Below are positions 48,743 through 57,273 of a stretch of 57,273 nt of DNA, piece after piece. A program made the translations under genes and the position numbers. This DNA is from Oscillospiraceae bacterium (GTDB lineage Bacteria > Bacillota > Clostridia > Oscillospirales > CAG-272). How positions within the stretch are numbered: the stretch's first letter is position 1; every line of letters begins with the position of its first letter. The stretch spans positions 1-57,273 of the forward strand of contig SVTP01000010.1 in the NCBI GenBank assembly GCA_015063725.1, in the 5' to 3' direction. The notes beneath the pieces were generated by a model that was given only the letters and a program-made list of their open reading frames with translations, did not search any database and was not told the DNA's origin.

Positions 48743-51700
48743 TTATTCGGTAGGTTGCATATCTGCAGGGAGATACTGATATGCTTCCATCCACAAATAG
48801 TAAATTCCAAAGGGAGAGTAAGCAAGCGAACGGAATTCATTGTATTGGTAGATAGCCATTTGGGAAATCGCCGAGGGAGTTCCAAGGACCTCTTCCGTGG
48901 TTCCGTAATTTGTAATGTGCGTAAGCTGATAGAAGAGCTCACCAAAATTCTTTTCGTAAACAATCGAGTTGGGATCGTTTGTAACCGCAACAAAGTTTTT
49001 GTCTACATTATCGGCATCGTTCATTTTGCTTACGTCTATGCCGTAGCTCGAATACAAGTTTACAAGCTTTTCTTCCGTGTTGAACAACAAGCCCAAATGC
49101 CCTACCATCTTTTTGAGTTCTTCATTCGTTTTACAACTGTTCAAAAGACTCAGTGCAATGTCATTGAGCTCTGCCATATACTTTACAAGCTCGGTGTTCA
49201 AAAAACCGTGTATATCAAAATCAACATAATCGATCTTGATCAGATCATTAGAATCCGTATCCTCGCCAAACTGGTGAACCAGAGGACCGTTTTGAAGTTC
49301 CTCTGAGGTTGTTTGAGAGAGATTGTAGAAGATAGCTGCTTGCTCCTCACCTTCCTCTGTCAGGTAAGTATCCAGTTCAAGATCCTTATCTGTTTCAAGA
49401 GTCAGATAATGCAGCAAATATCTCTTACCGGGTCTCGTAATGCTAGACAGTGTTTTATATTCGCTCGGGTCTGTTATCGTGTTGGCTGTGTACTCGGTGT
49501 AATTGACAGACAGGCTGATTTTGTTGCCGGAAATTGTGGGCACTACATCAAAGGTTGTAGCAACCGACGTATTTGCACGGTAAAGGATGATGTTGTAGTA
49601 ATTTTTGGTCTCGCTGGAGGTTTCATCCTTCCAGAAGAAGCCGACGTTTGTCTTTTTCCCTGTTCTGCCTGCATCGACCGGCTTTTTCACAAGCTCGTCG
49701 TAGAAAGCAGACAGCTGACCGAAGATTTCCTTGTTATCATAGAAATCACCCAGATAAAGGTCGCCGTATACGTTCAACTTGTAGGATTGGGTATCGTAAA
49801 TATCGAAATTGTAGGTCTTTTCGGTGTACTTGAAGGTCTCGATGTGAGGTTGCTCTGCACCATTTTGAAGAACCTTGTAGCTACCCTCATATCTGGTCAT
49901 GCAAACGTCATAAACCATTGTCAGGGTGTATTTCTTTTCCTTTTCATACTCGGAGAGTGTCTCATCCTCAACATAGGTGTAGGTATTGTTGCGGTAGTAA
50001 CCGCTGCCGCCCTCTTTGGGGACCTCATCGGACTGAACACCAAAGCGATATGCACCGGTGTTGTTGTAGAAATACAGGACCTCTACATACTCGTTGTTGA
50101 GTGTCTTTTCGCGGCTGCGGAAGACGTAAACACCGGGTGCTTGGGCTGCCTCAAGCCAAGCCTTGAGCTCAGCATCCTCAGAGAGGACCTCTTTGCTCAA
50201 GCCTGAGAGGAAGGTTGTTTGATAGGTTTTGGCGTTGGTAACAACAACCGGTGTGCCAAACGAGGTAGCAGACTCAGCATACTCTACAAGGTCGAAGCCA
50301 AGCATGGGAGCGACCAAGGAGTCTCTGTTTTGGTTCTTGCCGTTTTCCCAAATGGATGCATTGGTGCCGGGCTCGCGGTGTGCAATAAATGCATTACCCG
50401 TTACTTCAAGATCCATCATGTAGTAATTGTTGTTCTTATCAGCAGCACGCTTAACCACGCCGTTTTCGATGGTGTAGTGCTGACCTTGGATACCGTATTG
50501 CAGCAGGTTGCGGATTTCTGCGTTGGTGTTGAGGTAGGTAATGATCTGCATGCTGCGCTCAACATCAAGAGTTGTTTTTGCAACAGCAAACATATTGCCG
50601 TAAATATCTTCGGCAGTAGCGGTCGGATAAGAAACAGGAACCGCGTAATATTCTACACCGTTTTCATCCACGTAGTTACCCTTGGAATTCAGCTCTGCAA
50701 GGCTACCCTTGACAAATTTGACGCCGTAAGAGCCGAAGGTCTTATCTTTGTTGTCTTTGTTTCTAAAGAAAACCACGGGATTCTCTTCGTCGGTGTCCAG
50801 GTAGTGATACATTTTGCCAAGACGGTATTCGTTGATGGCGAGATAATGCTCTGCAAATTCTTCATTCTCAAGCAAGCTTTGAACGCCAACGGCATTTTGA
50901 CCGCGGTTAGGATGTGTGGAGAACAAGGGAGTTCCGAAAATGGAGAATTGATCGCTGTTGATGGAATAATCCTTGGGGTTAATGTTCCAGTAGTACGCCA
51001 GTTGAGCCAAGCACTCCTCATAGGTTGCATCTATGGGAAGGATGTCGGTCTCATAACGTGCGATCTGATCGATGAACTGATAAACGTATTGGTTTGCAAA
51101 GCTCTTAATGGAGCCTCTGGTCAGGTGTCCCTGCAGGGAGTAGCGCTCCATCAAGGTCTTGTTCAGACACATAAAGGTGTATTCGCCAATGACGTTGTTG
51201 TTGGGGATTGCATATGTAACGCCCTTTTCCTGAACAGCAGAAAGCAGTGTGGGAGAAACAAACTCCTTCAGCTTTTTGGCATCACCCTTAATGGTTTCGT
51301 CAAGAGCGGCAAGCCAGTCGCCTGCGCGGAGCTCGTTATACATTTCCTGACCGGACATCAGAAGGTTGCCCTCTCCGTCCTCTACATCACCGATGTAAAT
51401 GATGTCTACCTGATTTTTCAGTACAACCGGGTAGTTGTCACGGTACATGCCGTGCTCGTCGGTAATGATTTCTTCAGCGGTAGTACCTGCTTCTTCGGCT
51501 TTGGTGGTCTCGCTTTGGGCAGGCTTGCCTGCGTTTTGCTGCTTTTTAGCTGCAGAGAACGCTTCCATTGCCTCTGTAATCTTGCCGAAGTACTCCGCTT
51601 CGCTGAGGTAGTAAATCTCAAGCTGGGTCTTATATTTTGCTCTGGTCAAAGCATTGATTGCTTTGGTGACGTCGTTGCGGATGCTATCGGACACAGGGGA

Positions 51701-51859
51701 CTCGGAAACGATCCACATCGTCAGCGTCATGTTACTTGCAACCTTTGCTTGCTCCAATTCTTCCTTTGCATCCTCTTCCGTACTGTCGGCACAGCTTGCC
51801 AGACCAACAGAAAGCAGCATTACGAGGCAAAGAAATAAAGCGATCAGTCTCTTGTTCAT
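48743..51859 (-). CDS. Very large extracellular solute-binding-like lipoprotein
   Basis: 1038 residues. Signal peptide with lipobox 'VGLASC' (lipidated Cys23). The first 600 residues resemble type 1 (carbohydrate) ABC substrate-binding proteins: 'MTLTMWIVSESPV', 'AEYFGKITEAMEAFSAAKK', 'VDIIYIGD', 'GVTYAIPNNNVIGEYTFMCL', quoted here as separate short pieces, and 'RSMQIITYLNT' further on. A Lys/Glu/Thr-rich linker (about 104-131) is inserted early. The last 400 residues are additional and unassigned. The usual family length is 400-550, so this is about double. No permease or ATPase gene is adjacent, so it is an orphan receptor or has another surface role. Confidence 0.75.
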   Translation of the reverse strand: MNKRLIALFLCLVMLLSVGLASCADSTEEDAKEELEQAKVASNMTLTMWIVSESPVSDSIRNDVTKAINALTRAKYKTQLEIYYLSEAEYFGKITEAMEAFSAAKKQQNAGKPAQSETTKAEEAGTTAEEIITDEHGMYRDNYPVVLKNQVDIIYIGDVEDGEGNLLMSGQEMYNELRAGDWLAALDETIKGDAKKLKEFVSPTLLSAVQEKGVTYAIPNNNVIGEYTFMCLNKTLMERYSLQGHLTRGSIKSFANQYVYQFIDQIARYETDILPIDATYEECLAQLAYYWNINPKDYSINSDQFSIFGTPLFSTHPNRGQNAVGVQSLLENEEFAEHYLAINEYRLGKMYHYLDTDEENPVVFFRNKDNKDKTFGSYGVKFVKGSLAELNSKGNYVDENGVEYYAVPVSYPTATAEDIYGNMFAVAKTTLDVERSMQIITYLNTNAEIRNLLQYGIQGQHYTIENGVVKRAADKNNNYYMMDLEVTGNAFIAHREPGTNASIWENGKNQNRDSLVAPMLGFDLVEYAESATSFGTPVVVTNAKTYQTTFLSGLSKEVLSEDAELKAWLEAAQAPGVYVFRSREKTLNNEYVEVLYFYNNTGAYRFGVQSDEVPKEGGSGYYRNNTYTYVEDETLSEYEKEKKYTLTMVYDVCMTRYEGSYKVLQNGAEQPHIETFKYTEKTYNFDIYDTQSYKLNVYGDLYLGDFYDNKEIFGQLSAFYDELVKKPVDAGRTGKKTNVGFFWKDETSSETKNYYNIILYRANTSVATTFDVVPTISGNKISLSVNYTEYTANTITDPSEYKTLSSITRPGKRYLLHYLTLETDKDLELDTYLTEEGEEQAAIFYNLSQTTSEELQNGPLVHQFGEDTDSNDLIKIDYVDFDIHGFLNTELVKYMAELNDIALSLLNSCKTNEELKKMVGHLGLLFNTEEKLVNLYSSYGIDVSKMNDADNVDKNFVAVTNDPNSIVYEKNFGELFYQLTHITNYGTTEEVLGTPSAISQMAIYQYNEFRSLAYSPFGIYYLWMEAYQYLPADMQPTE

Positions 51860-51937
51860 GGTTTATTCCTCCCAAAATCATGGCGCCGCCTCTCGCGTAC
51901 GCGCGAGCGCGGTAATAAAAATGCATCTATACGCTAT

Positions 51938-51966
51938 ATTTTACACCTTTTTCATCTTTCTGTCAA
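51938..51966 (-). promoter_or_regulatory. Promoter of the solute-binding-like lipoprotein gene
   Basis: Minus-strand TTGACA (51961-51966), 17-bp spacer, TAAAAT (51938-51943). A GC-rich near-palindrome CTCGCGTACGCGCGAG (51892-51907) follows in the leader. Confidence 0.78.
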
Positions 51967-52073
51967 GTGAATTTTTTGTTACGAAAATCGCAACGCGACA
52001 TATCCCTCTCTCATTGGACACGGGGTGTTCATAAATGAATGGGACTATGCACAAATATACACTTGCAGTTTTT

Positions 52074-52105
52074 TGCACATTGCTTATGTGTTATGCCAAT
52101 GTGCA
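52074..52105. repeat. Inverted repeat between rpoD and the lipoprotein gene
   Basis: TGCACATTG (52074-52082) and its exact complement CAATGTGCA (52097-52105) with a 14-base spacer. A further TGCACA lies at 52048-52053. There is no T run, so it is not a standard terminator. It may be an operator or a weak rpoD 3' hairpin. Confidence 0.5.
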
Positions 52106-52143
52106 CAATTTGGGTGTTTTGTTTTTGTTACAGTGAACCAAAA

Positions 52144-53298
52144 TCACTCCATAAAGCCCTTGAGGTGTCTGGCACGGCTGGGATGACGGAGTTTGCGCAG
52201 CGCCTTGGCTTCAATTTGGCGGATACGCTCTCTGGTAATATCAAACTCCTTACCGACTTCCTCAAGTGTACGGGTGCGGCCGTCATAGAGACCGAAACGG
52301 AGCTTGATAACGTGCTCCTCACGGGGTGTGAGGGTGTGCAGCTGACGCTCCAGTTCCTCGCGCAAAATGCTGGTGGAGGTTGCTTCTGCGGGAGAAGGTG
52401 TGTCATCATCGGGAATAAAATCGCCAAGGTGACTATCCTCTTCTTCACCGATGGGGGTTTCGAGGGATACGGGATCCTGTGCGATCTTCATGATCTCACG
52501 CACCTTTTCGGGGCTCATAGAAATGCGCTCACCGATCTCATCGGCGGTAGGCTCTCTGCCGTTTTCCTGCAACAGCTGACGGGAGATGCGAGATACCTTG
52601 TGGATCGTTTCGACCATGTGGACAGGAATACGAATGGTTCTTGCCTGATCGGCAATAGCACGGGTGATTGCCTGACGGATCCACCACGTGGCGTATGTGG
52701 AGAACTTATAGCCCTTGGTGTAGTCAAATTTATCAACCGCTTTCATCAAGCCCATGTTGCCCTCTTGGATGAGGTCAAGGAAGAACATGCCGCGGCCAAC
52801 GTAACGCTTTGCAATACTAACGACCAAACGCAGGTTTGCTTCTACCAGCTCAACCTTTGCATCCTCGTCGCCAACCATCATACGCTCGGCGAGCTCCTTT
52901 TCGCGATCTGCGGTAAGCAGCGGTACGCGACCGATCTCTTTAAGATAAAGACGTACAGGGTCATCGATAGCAAGTCCTTCCTGCTCGAGGATGCGCTCCA
53001 TGTTCTCGGCTGCACTGAATGCTTCAACCTCGTTTTCAATTGCGCTCATTTCCTCGTTGGAAAGGTCGCCATCAAAGGAGATTCCGTTATCCTCAAGGGT
53101 TTCGTAAAGCTTATCAAGACTTTCTGCATCAAAATTCATCTCTTCGAGAGCCTCGTCAAGATCGGATGCGGAAAGCTTACCCTTTTTGCCCTTTTCAATC
53201 AGGGCATTTACATCTATCTTTTTTTCGTTGCCAATGATGGTTGCAGAAGTTTCCGATGCAACTTCGGTTTCTACTTCTTTGGTTTCAACTTCTTTCAT
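52144..53298 (-). CDS. rpoD: Primary sigma factor RpoD/SigA
   Basis: 384 residues, typical for Firmicutes SigA. Region 1.1 is represented by the first 90 residues. Region 1.2 follows ('[16 protein letters not shown]', near 113), then region 2 ('[21 protein letters not shown]', near 156, and '[19 protein letters not shown]', near 198). Region 3 lies at about 230-300, and region 4 at 325-375 ('[15 protein letters not shown]', '[20 protein letters not shown]'). It directs RNA polymerase to the TTGACA/TATAAT promoters seen throughout. It follows dnaG by 18 bases on the same strand, the classic dnaG-rpoD arrangement. AAAGG is 10 bases before ATG. Confidence 0.97.
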   Translation of the reverse strand: MKEVETKEVETEVASETSATIIGNEKKIDVNALIEKGKKGKLSASDLDEALEEMNFDAESLDKLYETLEDNGISFDGDLSNEEMSAIENEVEAFSAAENMERILEQEGLAIDDPVRLYLKEIGRVPLLTADREKELAERMMVGDEDAKVELVEANLRLVVSIAKRYVGRGMFFLDLIQEGNMGLMKAVDKFDYTKGYKFSTYATWWIRQAITRAIADQARTIRIPVHMVETIHKVSRISRQLLQENGREPTADEIGERISMSPEKVREIMKIAQDPVSLETPIGEEEDSHLGDFIPDDDTPSPAEATSTSILREELERQLHTLTPREEHVIKLRFGLYDGRTRTLEEVGKEFDITRERIRQIEAKALRKLRHPSRARHLKGFME

Positions 53299-53316
53299 TC
53301 TCGTTCAGCCTTTCTT

Positions 53317-55119
53317 TTATGTATTGGTATCGTTTTTCATTTTTTCGGCAAATTCTTTTCTACGCTTTTTTTCACGCAGAAATTCCAGATGAACATCCAG
53401 TGCTTCCTCATTGAAATGCAGTCGCAGGTGTTCGTTTTTGAGTGCCTCGACCGCGGAGCGGAAGACCTCGGGACCGCTTTGTGAGAGCTGTCGGCGCGAG
53501 ACCTCGGCTTTCTCTATCCGTCCCATCTCGTCGGGAGTAAACTCCGCCCCAAGCGCAGGCAGGAAAAGCCCTTGCTCGGTAAGGTGGTGCTTCATGACGG
53601 ACACAAACACGCGGCGGTAGAAATCAGTGACAAAATGCTTGGCGCTCAGTTCTACTGTTCCGTCTTGCACGGCATTGCGGTATTCCTCGTAGATGAGCAA
53701 AAGACCGATAACGGCTTCCTCTGCCGCTGCAGCGCGCGGATGCTGTGCCGCCTCGGGATTGACACGGTCGCCAAAATTCTTTACGGTTGCCTGCGCCTCG
53801 CGTGTGTCGCGTGCGGCTTGCTCGCGGCGGTTGCGGCGGCGATATTGCTCAACACTGTTGCGCAAAACCTCGATGGGGAGCTCCAGTTTGGAGCTGATAT
53901 ATGTCAGATACACCTCACGCTCAATGGGTGAGGTGTATTCCGCCACCGTGGCACAAAGCTCATTCGATGCGCGGATCTTGTCGCTTCCCTCACTCAAATC
54001 GTAGCGAGTAAGAATGCGATCGGCTTTGTGTTCAAATCCCGTTTTGCTTTCTTCCAGCACGCGGCGGAAGCGGTCGGGACCGAATTTTTGAATGTACTCG
54101 TCAGGGTCCTTGGCGCCATTCAATTTGAGCACACGCACGTCCATTCCTACCTCACCAAGCATACGCATTGCCTTGTTGGCTGCGTTTTGCCCTGCCTCGT
54201 CGGCATCGTAGGAAATCACAACACGTTGCGTGTATTTGGAAAGGATACGTGCGTGGTCGGCGGTAATGGCGGTGCCAAGCGTTGCCACGGCGTTCTCAAA
54301 ACCTGCGGCGTGCAGGGCGATGACGTCCATATACCCTTCGCAAAGGATCACGCGCTCGGAGCAGCAGTTCTTTGCATAGTTGAGCGCGAACAGATGTCTG
54401 CTCTTTTTGAATGCAGGAGTATCGGATGAATTGAGATACTTGGGCTTGGAGTCATCCATCACGCGTCCGCCAAAGGCGACCACGTTGCCCGAGGTATCAA
54501 TAATGGGAAACATGACGCGGTTGCGGAAAAGGTCATACACATTGCCCTTTTGACTGCGCGCGCACAGATATGCGGCGATCAGCTCGTCATCGGTATATCC
54601 CTTTTGATGCATATGTCTGCGCAACGCACCAAAATCGTTGGGGGCAAAGCCCAGACCAAAATGCTTGATGGTCGCCTCGCTCAATCGGCGTTGGCGTTTG
54701 AAATAATCCATGCCGACAGCACCGATTCGAGGATCGAACAGACAAGCGCGGAAGAAGCGCGCGGCTTCCAGGTTCATTTCCAGTACACGCTTGCGAGGAA
54801 CGCCCTTTTCCTCAGGTGCTCCACTCTCGCGTGGGAGCGGCAGTCCTGCACGGGTTGCAAGGTGCTCGACCGCTTCGGCAAAATCCATATTTTCGATCTT
54901 TTGCACAAAGGTCAGCGCCGAGCCGCCCGCCTGACAACCAAAGCAATAAAACATACGCTTGGCAGGCGTAACGGTAAACGAGGGAGTTTTTTCACTGTGG
55001 AAGGGACACCGTCCAACCAGATTGGCACCCGTACGCTTGAGCGTGACGTAGCGACCGATCAGCTCTTCGATGTCGGTTCTGTCGATGACCTCTTGTATGA
55101 AATTTTCGGGAAATCTCAC
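53317..55119 (-). CDS. dnaG: DNA primase
   Basis: 600 residues. It makes RNA primers at the replication fork. The N-terminal CHC2 zinc finger has Cys38, His41, Cys59 and Cys62 ('GRCPFHSEKTPSF', 'MFYCFGC'). The RNA-polymerase basic domain and TOPRIM follow, with Glu in 'VILCEGYMDVIALH' (near 259) and Asp pair in 'VVISYDADEAGQ' (near 308). The C-terminal helical domain binds DnaB. The start codon is GTG (complement of 55117-55119), chosen because GGGAGG lies 7 bases upstream and the protein then starts like other DnaG proteins. Confidence 0.97.
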   Translation of the reverse strand: MRFPENFIQEVIDRTDIEELIGRYVTLKRTGANLVGRCPFHSEKTPSFTVTPAKRMFYCFGCQAGGSALTFVQKIENMDFAEAVEHLATRAGLPLPRESGAPEEKGVPRKRVLEMNLEAARFFRACLFDPRIGAVGMDYFKRQRRLSEATIKHFGLGFAPNDFGALRRHMHQKGYTDDELIAAYLCARSQKGNVYDLFRNRVMFPIIDTSGNVVAFGGRVMDDSKPKYLNSSDTPAFKKSRHLFALNYAKNCCSERVILCEGYMDVIALHAAGFENAVATLGTAITADHARILSKYTQRVVISYDADEAGQNAANKAMRMLGEVGMDVRVLKLNGAKDPDEYIQKFGPDRFRRVLEESKTGFEHKADRILTRYDLSEGSDKIRASNELCATVAEYTSPIEREVYLTYISSKLELPIEVLRNSVEQYRRRNRREQAARDTREAQATVKNFGDRVNPEAAQHPRAAAAEEAVIGLLLIYEEYRNAVQDGTVELSAKHFVTDFYRRVFVSVMKHHLTEQGLFLPALGAEFTPDEMGRIEKAEVSRRQLSQSGPEVFRSAVEALKNEHLRLHFNEEALDVHLEFLREKKRRKEFAEKMKNDTNT

Positions 55120-55176
55120 AGACGTTCCTCCCTTCTTCGTCGGTTTCGGTCAAAAAATTGACGCTTTATAAATAAG

Positions 55177-55217
55177 ATACGCAAAAAAAAGAAGATATAC
55201 TTTTTTTCTTTGCGTAT
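55177..55217 (-). terminator. AT-rich hairpin after yigZ
   Basis: ATACGCAAA (55177-55185) with its complement (55209-55217), extended by A and T runs; lies 30 bases past the yigZ stop and before dnaG. Confidence 0.55.
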
Positions 55218-55246
55218 TTTTTATATTTTATTTGAAAAATGTACTT

Positions 55247-55876
55247 TTATCGGTAATCAAAGCGCTTTCCGCGCACGGTGGGAAGCGTCGCGCCGTTGCT
55301 GATCTCGCGCACACGCGCAAAAACATCCTCAACGACGGGATCCTTGACAGAAAACAGGAGTGTGACACGATCGGCAAATTGCGTGTCGTCGATGACTGAC
55401 CCAAAGCGCGGCAGCTCTGCCTGATACTTTTGGTAGTCCGAATAAGAGCACACCAATTCAAGCTCGGTGTACTGCTCGTATGTGATGATGTGCGCCGCAT
55501 CGAGTGCCAGACGTGCGGTGTGTGAATAAGCACGCACAAGTCCGCCCGCGCCCAAGAGGATGCCGCCAAAATAGCGCGTGACCACCACAACGGCATCGCT
55601 GACACCGCTCTTGCGAATGGTATCAAGTACGGGAACGCCTGCCGTTCCCTGCGGTTCGCCGTCATCGGAATAGCGCGCAACGATCTCTCCCTTTTGCAGA
55701 TACGCCCAAACGTTGTGGCGTGCATCGGCATATTCACTTTTCTTCTTTTTGACGTACGCCAACGCTTCTTCCTCGCTCGATACGGGGCAAGCGTGACCAA
55801 TAAATACCGATTTCTTTTCCACAAACTCGGCAACACCTTCATGCTCGAGCGTGGTGTGGAATACCGATTCTGCCAT
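55247..55876 (-). CDS. yigZ: YigZ/IMPACT family protein
   Basis: 209 residues. The N-terminal IMPACT domain has 'KKSVFIGHACPVSSEEEAL', 'DARHNVWAYL', 'DDGEPQGTAGVPVLDTI' and 'VVVVTRYFGGILLGAGGLVRAY', split across residues 20-115; the C-terminal domain is DUF1949-like ('ELVCSYSDYQKYQAEL'). The family is widespread and its exact role is unsettled; a link to translation or stress is proposed from the eukaryotic IMPACT protein. It lies 33 bases downstream of hflX. Confidence 0.93.
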   Translation of the reverse strand: MAESVFHTTLEHEGVAEFVEKKSVFIGHACPVSSEEEALAYVKKKKSEYADARHNVWAYLQKGEIVARYSDDGEPQGTAGVPVLDTIRKSGVSDAVVVVTRYFGGILLGAGGLVRAYSHTARLALDAAHIITYEQYTELELVCSYSDYQKYQAELPRFGSVIDDTQFADRVTLLFSVKDPVVEDVFARVREISNGATLPTVRGKRFDYR

Positions 55877-55909
55877 AGGTCTCTCCTTTAAAAACAGTCT
55901 TTTGAGGTG

Positions 55910-57193
55910 TTATTCTTCCTCTTTTTCTTGCCACGTGGGGTCAAATTCGCGTAGCATGCCGTGCGCTTTGGAGTCAACAACGGCGGTGGCAACGATCTCG
56001 TCGACGCCGTATTCTACGTCCTCAACGGTCGCATAGGTGTAGAGCGTGTTGAGCGCGCCTGCGCGACTGTTGGGAATGTGAAAAGTAACGCGCTTTTTGC
56101 CCTCGTGAAGAATGGATTGCATCTCTTCAAGAAGTCTCTCTATCCCCTGCCCGGTTTTTGCCGAAACGGCAACCGTATGCACGTTCTCGGCAGTTTTTCC
56201 CGGCATCCACGGATCGCTGATGCCAAGGTCGCATTTGTTAAAGACGTAAAGCGTGGGCTTGCCTGCGGCGCCCAATTCCTCAAGAAGCTCCTCGGTCACC
56301 TTGACCTGCTCGGGATGCTCGGGGTCGGAGACGTCGATGACGATCATGAGCGCATCGGCATAGACCGCCTCGTCGAGGGTGGACTTGAATGCGTGAATAA
56401 GATGGTGCGGCAGCTTGCGGATAAAGCCGACGGTGTCGGTAAGCAGCACACTGTCACCGCTGGGGAGCTCATACTTGCGCGTGGTGGGATCAAGCGTTGC
56501 AAAAAGCTTATCCTCGGCAAGAATGCCCGCATCGGTCAGGCGGTTGAGAAGCGTCGACTTGCCCGCGTTTGTGTAACCTACGATTGCGATTTTGGGGATG
56601 CCGCTGCGGTCGCGTGCGGCACGCATGGTCTTGCGGTTGCCTTCCAGCTCGCGCAGCTCTTCTTCAAGAGCAACAACGCGACGGTGCATGTGACGGCGGT
56701 CGGTTTCGAGCTTGCTCTCACCGGGGCCTCTCGTGCCGATGCCACCGCCAAGACGGGACATTTCAACACCGTGACCTGTCAGGCGCGGTGCGGTATATTT
56801 GAGCTGTGCCAGTTCGACCTGCAATTTACCCTCGCGGCTGACCGCGTGGAGCGCGAAAATATCGAGAATGAGCATGGAGCGGTCGATAACGCGCACGTTG
56901 TCGCCAAGCTCTTCTTCAAGATTGCGGATCTGCGAGGGCGCGAGTTCTTCGTCAAAGACAACGAGTTCGACCTCATTATCGGCGCAGAGCGCGGCAATCT
57001 CCTCAACCTTGCCCGAACCGATGAAGGTGCGGGGGTTGGGTTTATCCATATTTTGTATCACCTTTGCAAAGCAAACACCGCCTGCCGTATCGAGCAGACG
57101 CTCAAGCTCACAAAGACTTTTTTCGAGTTCTTCCGCCTCTCTTTGGTTGGTGCAAACACCGACCAAAAGCGCGCGAATTGCTTGATATTCCAT
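55910..57193 (-). CDS. hflX: GTPase HflX
   Basis: 427 residues. It splits stalled or hibernating 70S ribosomes, especially under heat stress. An N-terminal glycine-rich HflX domain has 'KPNPRTFIGSGKVEEIA' and 'ELAQLKYTAPRLTGHG', followed by 'LGGGIGTRGPGESKLETDRR', at about 150-169. The G domain has 'IVGYTNAGKSTLLNRL' (near 203), 'DTVGFIRKLP' and 'FNKCD'. GGAGG is 9 bases before the ATG. It forms a short operon with yigZ. A terminator of the next upstream gene lies immediately before it. Confidence 0.96.
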   Translation of the reverse strand: MEYQAIRALLVGVCTNQREAEELEKSLCELERLLDTAGGVCFAKVIQNMDKPNPRTFIGSGKVEEIAALCADNEVELVVFDEELAPSQIRNLEEELGDNVRVIDRSMLILDIFALHAVSREGKLQVELAQLKYTAPRLTGHGVEMSRLGGGIGTRGPGESKLETDRRHMHRRVVALEEELRELEGNRKTMRAARDRSGIPKIAIVGYTNAGKSTLLNRLTDAGILAEDKLFATLDPTTRKYELPSGDSVLLTDTVGFIRKLPHHLIHAFKSTLDEAVYADALMIVIDVSDPEHPEQVKVTEELLEELGAAGKPTLYVFNKCDLGISDPWMPGKTAENVHTVAVSAKTGQGIERLLEEMQSILHEGKKRVTFHIPNSRAGALNTLYTYATVEDVEYGVDEIVATAVVDSKAHGMLREFDPTWQEKEEE

Positions 57194-57213
57194 AAAAAAC
57201 GACCTCCAATGGA

Positions 57214-57252
57214 AAGAAAAATGGGCAAGCTGACACGCAGCCTGCCCTTTTT
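57214..57252 (-). terminator. Terminator of a gene beyond the window edge
   Basis: GGGCAGGCTG/CAGCTTGCCC stem (one mismatch) followed by ATTTTTC on the minus strand; it lies upstream of hflX, so it belongs to the gene before it. The last 20 bases of the window show nothing else. Confidence 0.75.
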
Positions 57253-57273
57253 GTACAGAACCGACCCTTGCAG

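Noticed and set aside
50219-51838. A 539-codon plus-strand open frame
   Set aside because: It is antisense to the solute-binding-like lipoprotein, which has a promoter, ribosome site, signal peptide and terminator; the plus frame has none of these.

Overview
The window looks like a chromosomal segment of an endospore-forming member of the Clostridia (Bacillota), probably an uncultured gut lineage. The evidence is the tail of a SpoVT-like sporulation regulator, a SipL-like SPOCS/LysM spore-coat protein, a SigH-like sigma factor, low-GC-Gram-positive style promoters (TTGACA/TTGCAA, 17 bp, TATAAT) and strong AGGAGG ribosome binding sites. It also has an RqcH, a type II pantothenate kinase, the three-gene GlpA/GlpB/DUF1667 set, and BspA-type leucine-rich lipoproteins. 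Base composition is moderate. A few genes (8.4-9.3 kb and 38.3-39.0 kb) and the intergenic spaces are visibly AT-richer. No rRNA, CRISPR array, transposase or integrase was found. The exact family cannot be fixed from the sequence alone.

Layout. 0-4 kb: spoVT 3' end, a YgjV-like membrane protein, tRNA-Thr(CGT), rsmA, two small zinc-ribbon proteins and a SigH-like sigma factor. 4-9.3 kb: SipL-like coat protein, a three-gene envelope operon (membrane protein, SGNH hydrolase, DUF4358 lipoprotein), another lipoprotein and two unknown AT-rich genes. 9.3-17.5 kb: radical SAM protein, type Ic aspartate aminotransferase, a nuclease-helicase fusion, a 0.7-kb repeat island and polA. 17.5-25.6 kb: a small HTH protein, then a forward run of an XRE-S24 repressor, ABC-F ATPase, ABC exporter and three glycerol-3-phosphate-dehydrogenase-type genes. 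25.7-31.4 kb (reverse): trkH, trkA, trxB, rqcH. 31.5-38.3 kb: coaW, a BspA-like lipoprotein gene caught between inverted repeats, asd, an RlmL-like methyltransferase and a dense block of mobile-looking repeats. 38.3-43.3 kb (reverse): a complete nucleoside-catabolism operon deoC-deoD-deoB-cdd-pdp with an unknown gene at its end. 43.5-51.9 kb: a 958-residue acidic membrane protein, a TagO/WecA-like transferase, trpS and a 1038-residue solute-binding-like lipoprotein. 52.1-57.2 kb: rpoD, dnaG, yigZ, hflX.

How parts work together. DeoD and Pdp release (deoxy)ribose-1-phosphate from nucleosides, Cdd converts cytidine to uridine, DeoB moves the phosphate to C5 and DeoC cleaves deoxyribose-5-phosphate into glycolytic material. 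TrkH and TrkA form one potassium uptake system. DnaG and RpoD form the usual macromolecular-synthesis pair. 

The most unusual feature is a family of at least five dispersed elements of about 150-300 bp (positions 243, 14245, 14717, 32376 and 35181). Each starts with a strong GGGGGAAC...GTTCCCCC hairpin. In three copies (after coaW, asd and polA) the similarity begins at the host gene's own stop codon, so the element appears to supply the 3' end and terminator. Two copies face each other across the BspA-like gene and could allow its inversion or mobilisation. Other repeats include a 280-bp element with 17-bp terminal inverted repeats (37973-38252) and a perfect 25-bp inverted repeat (37776-37850).
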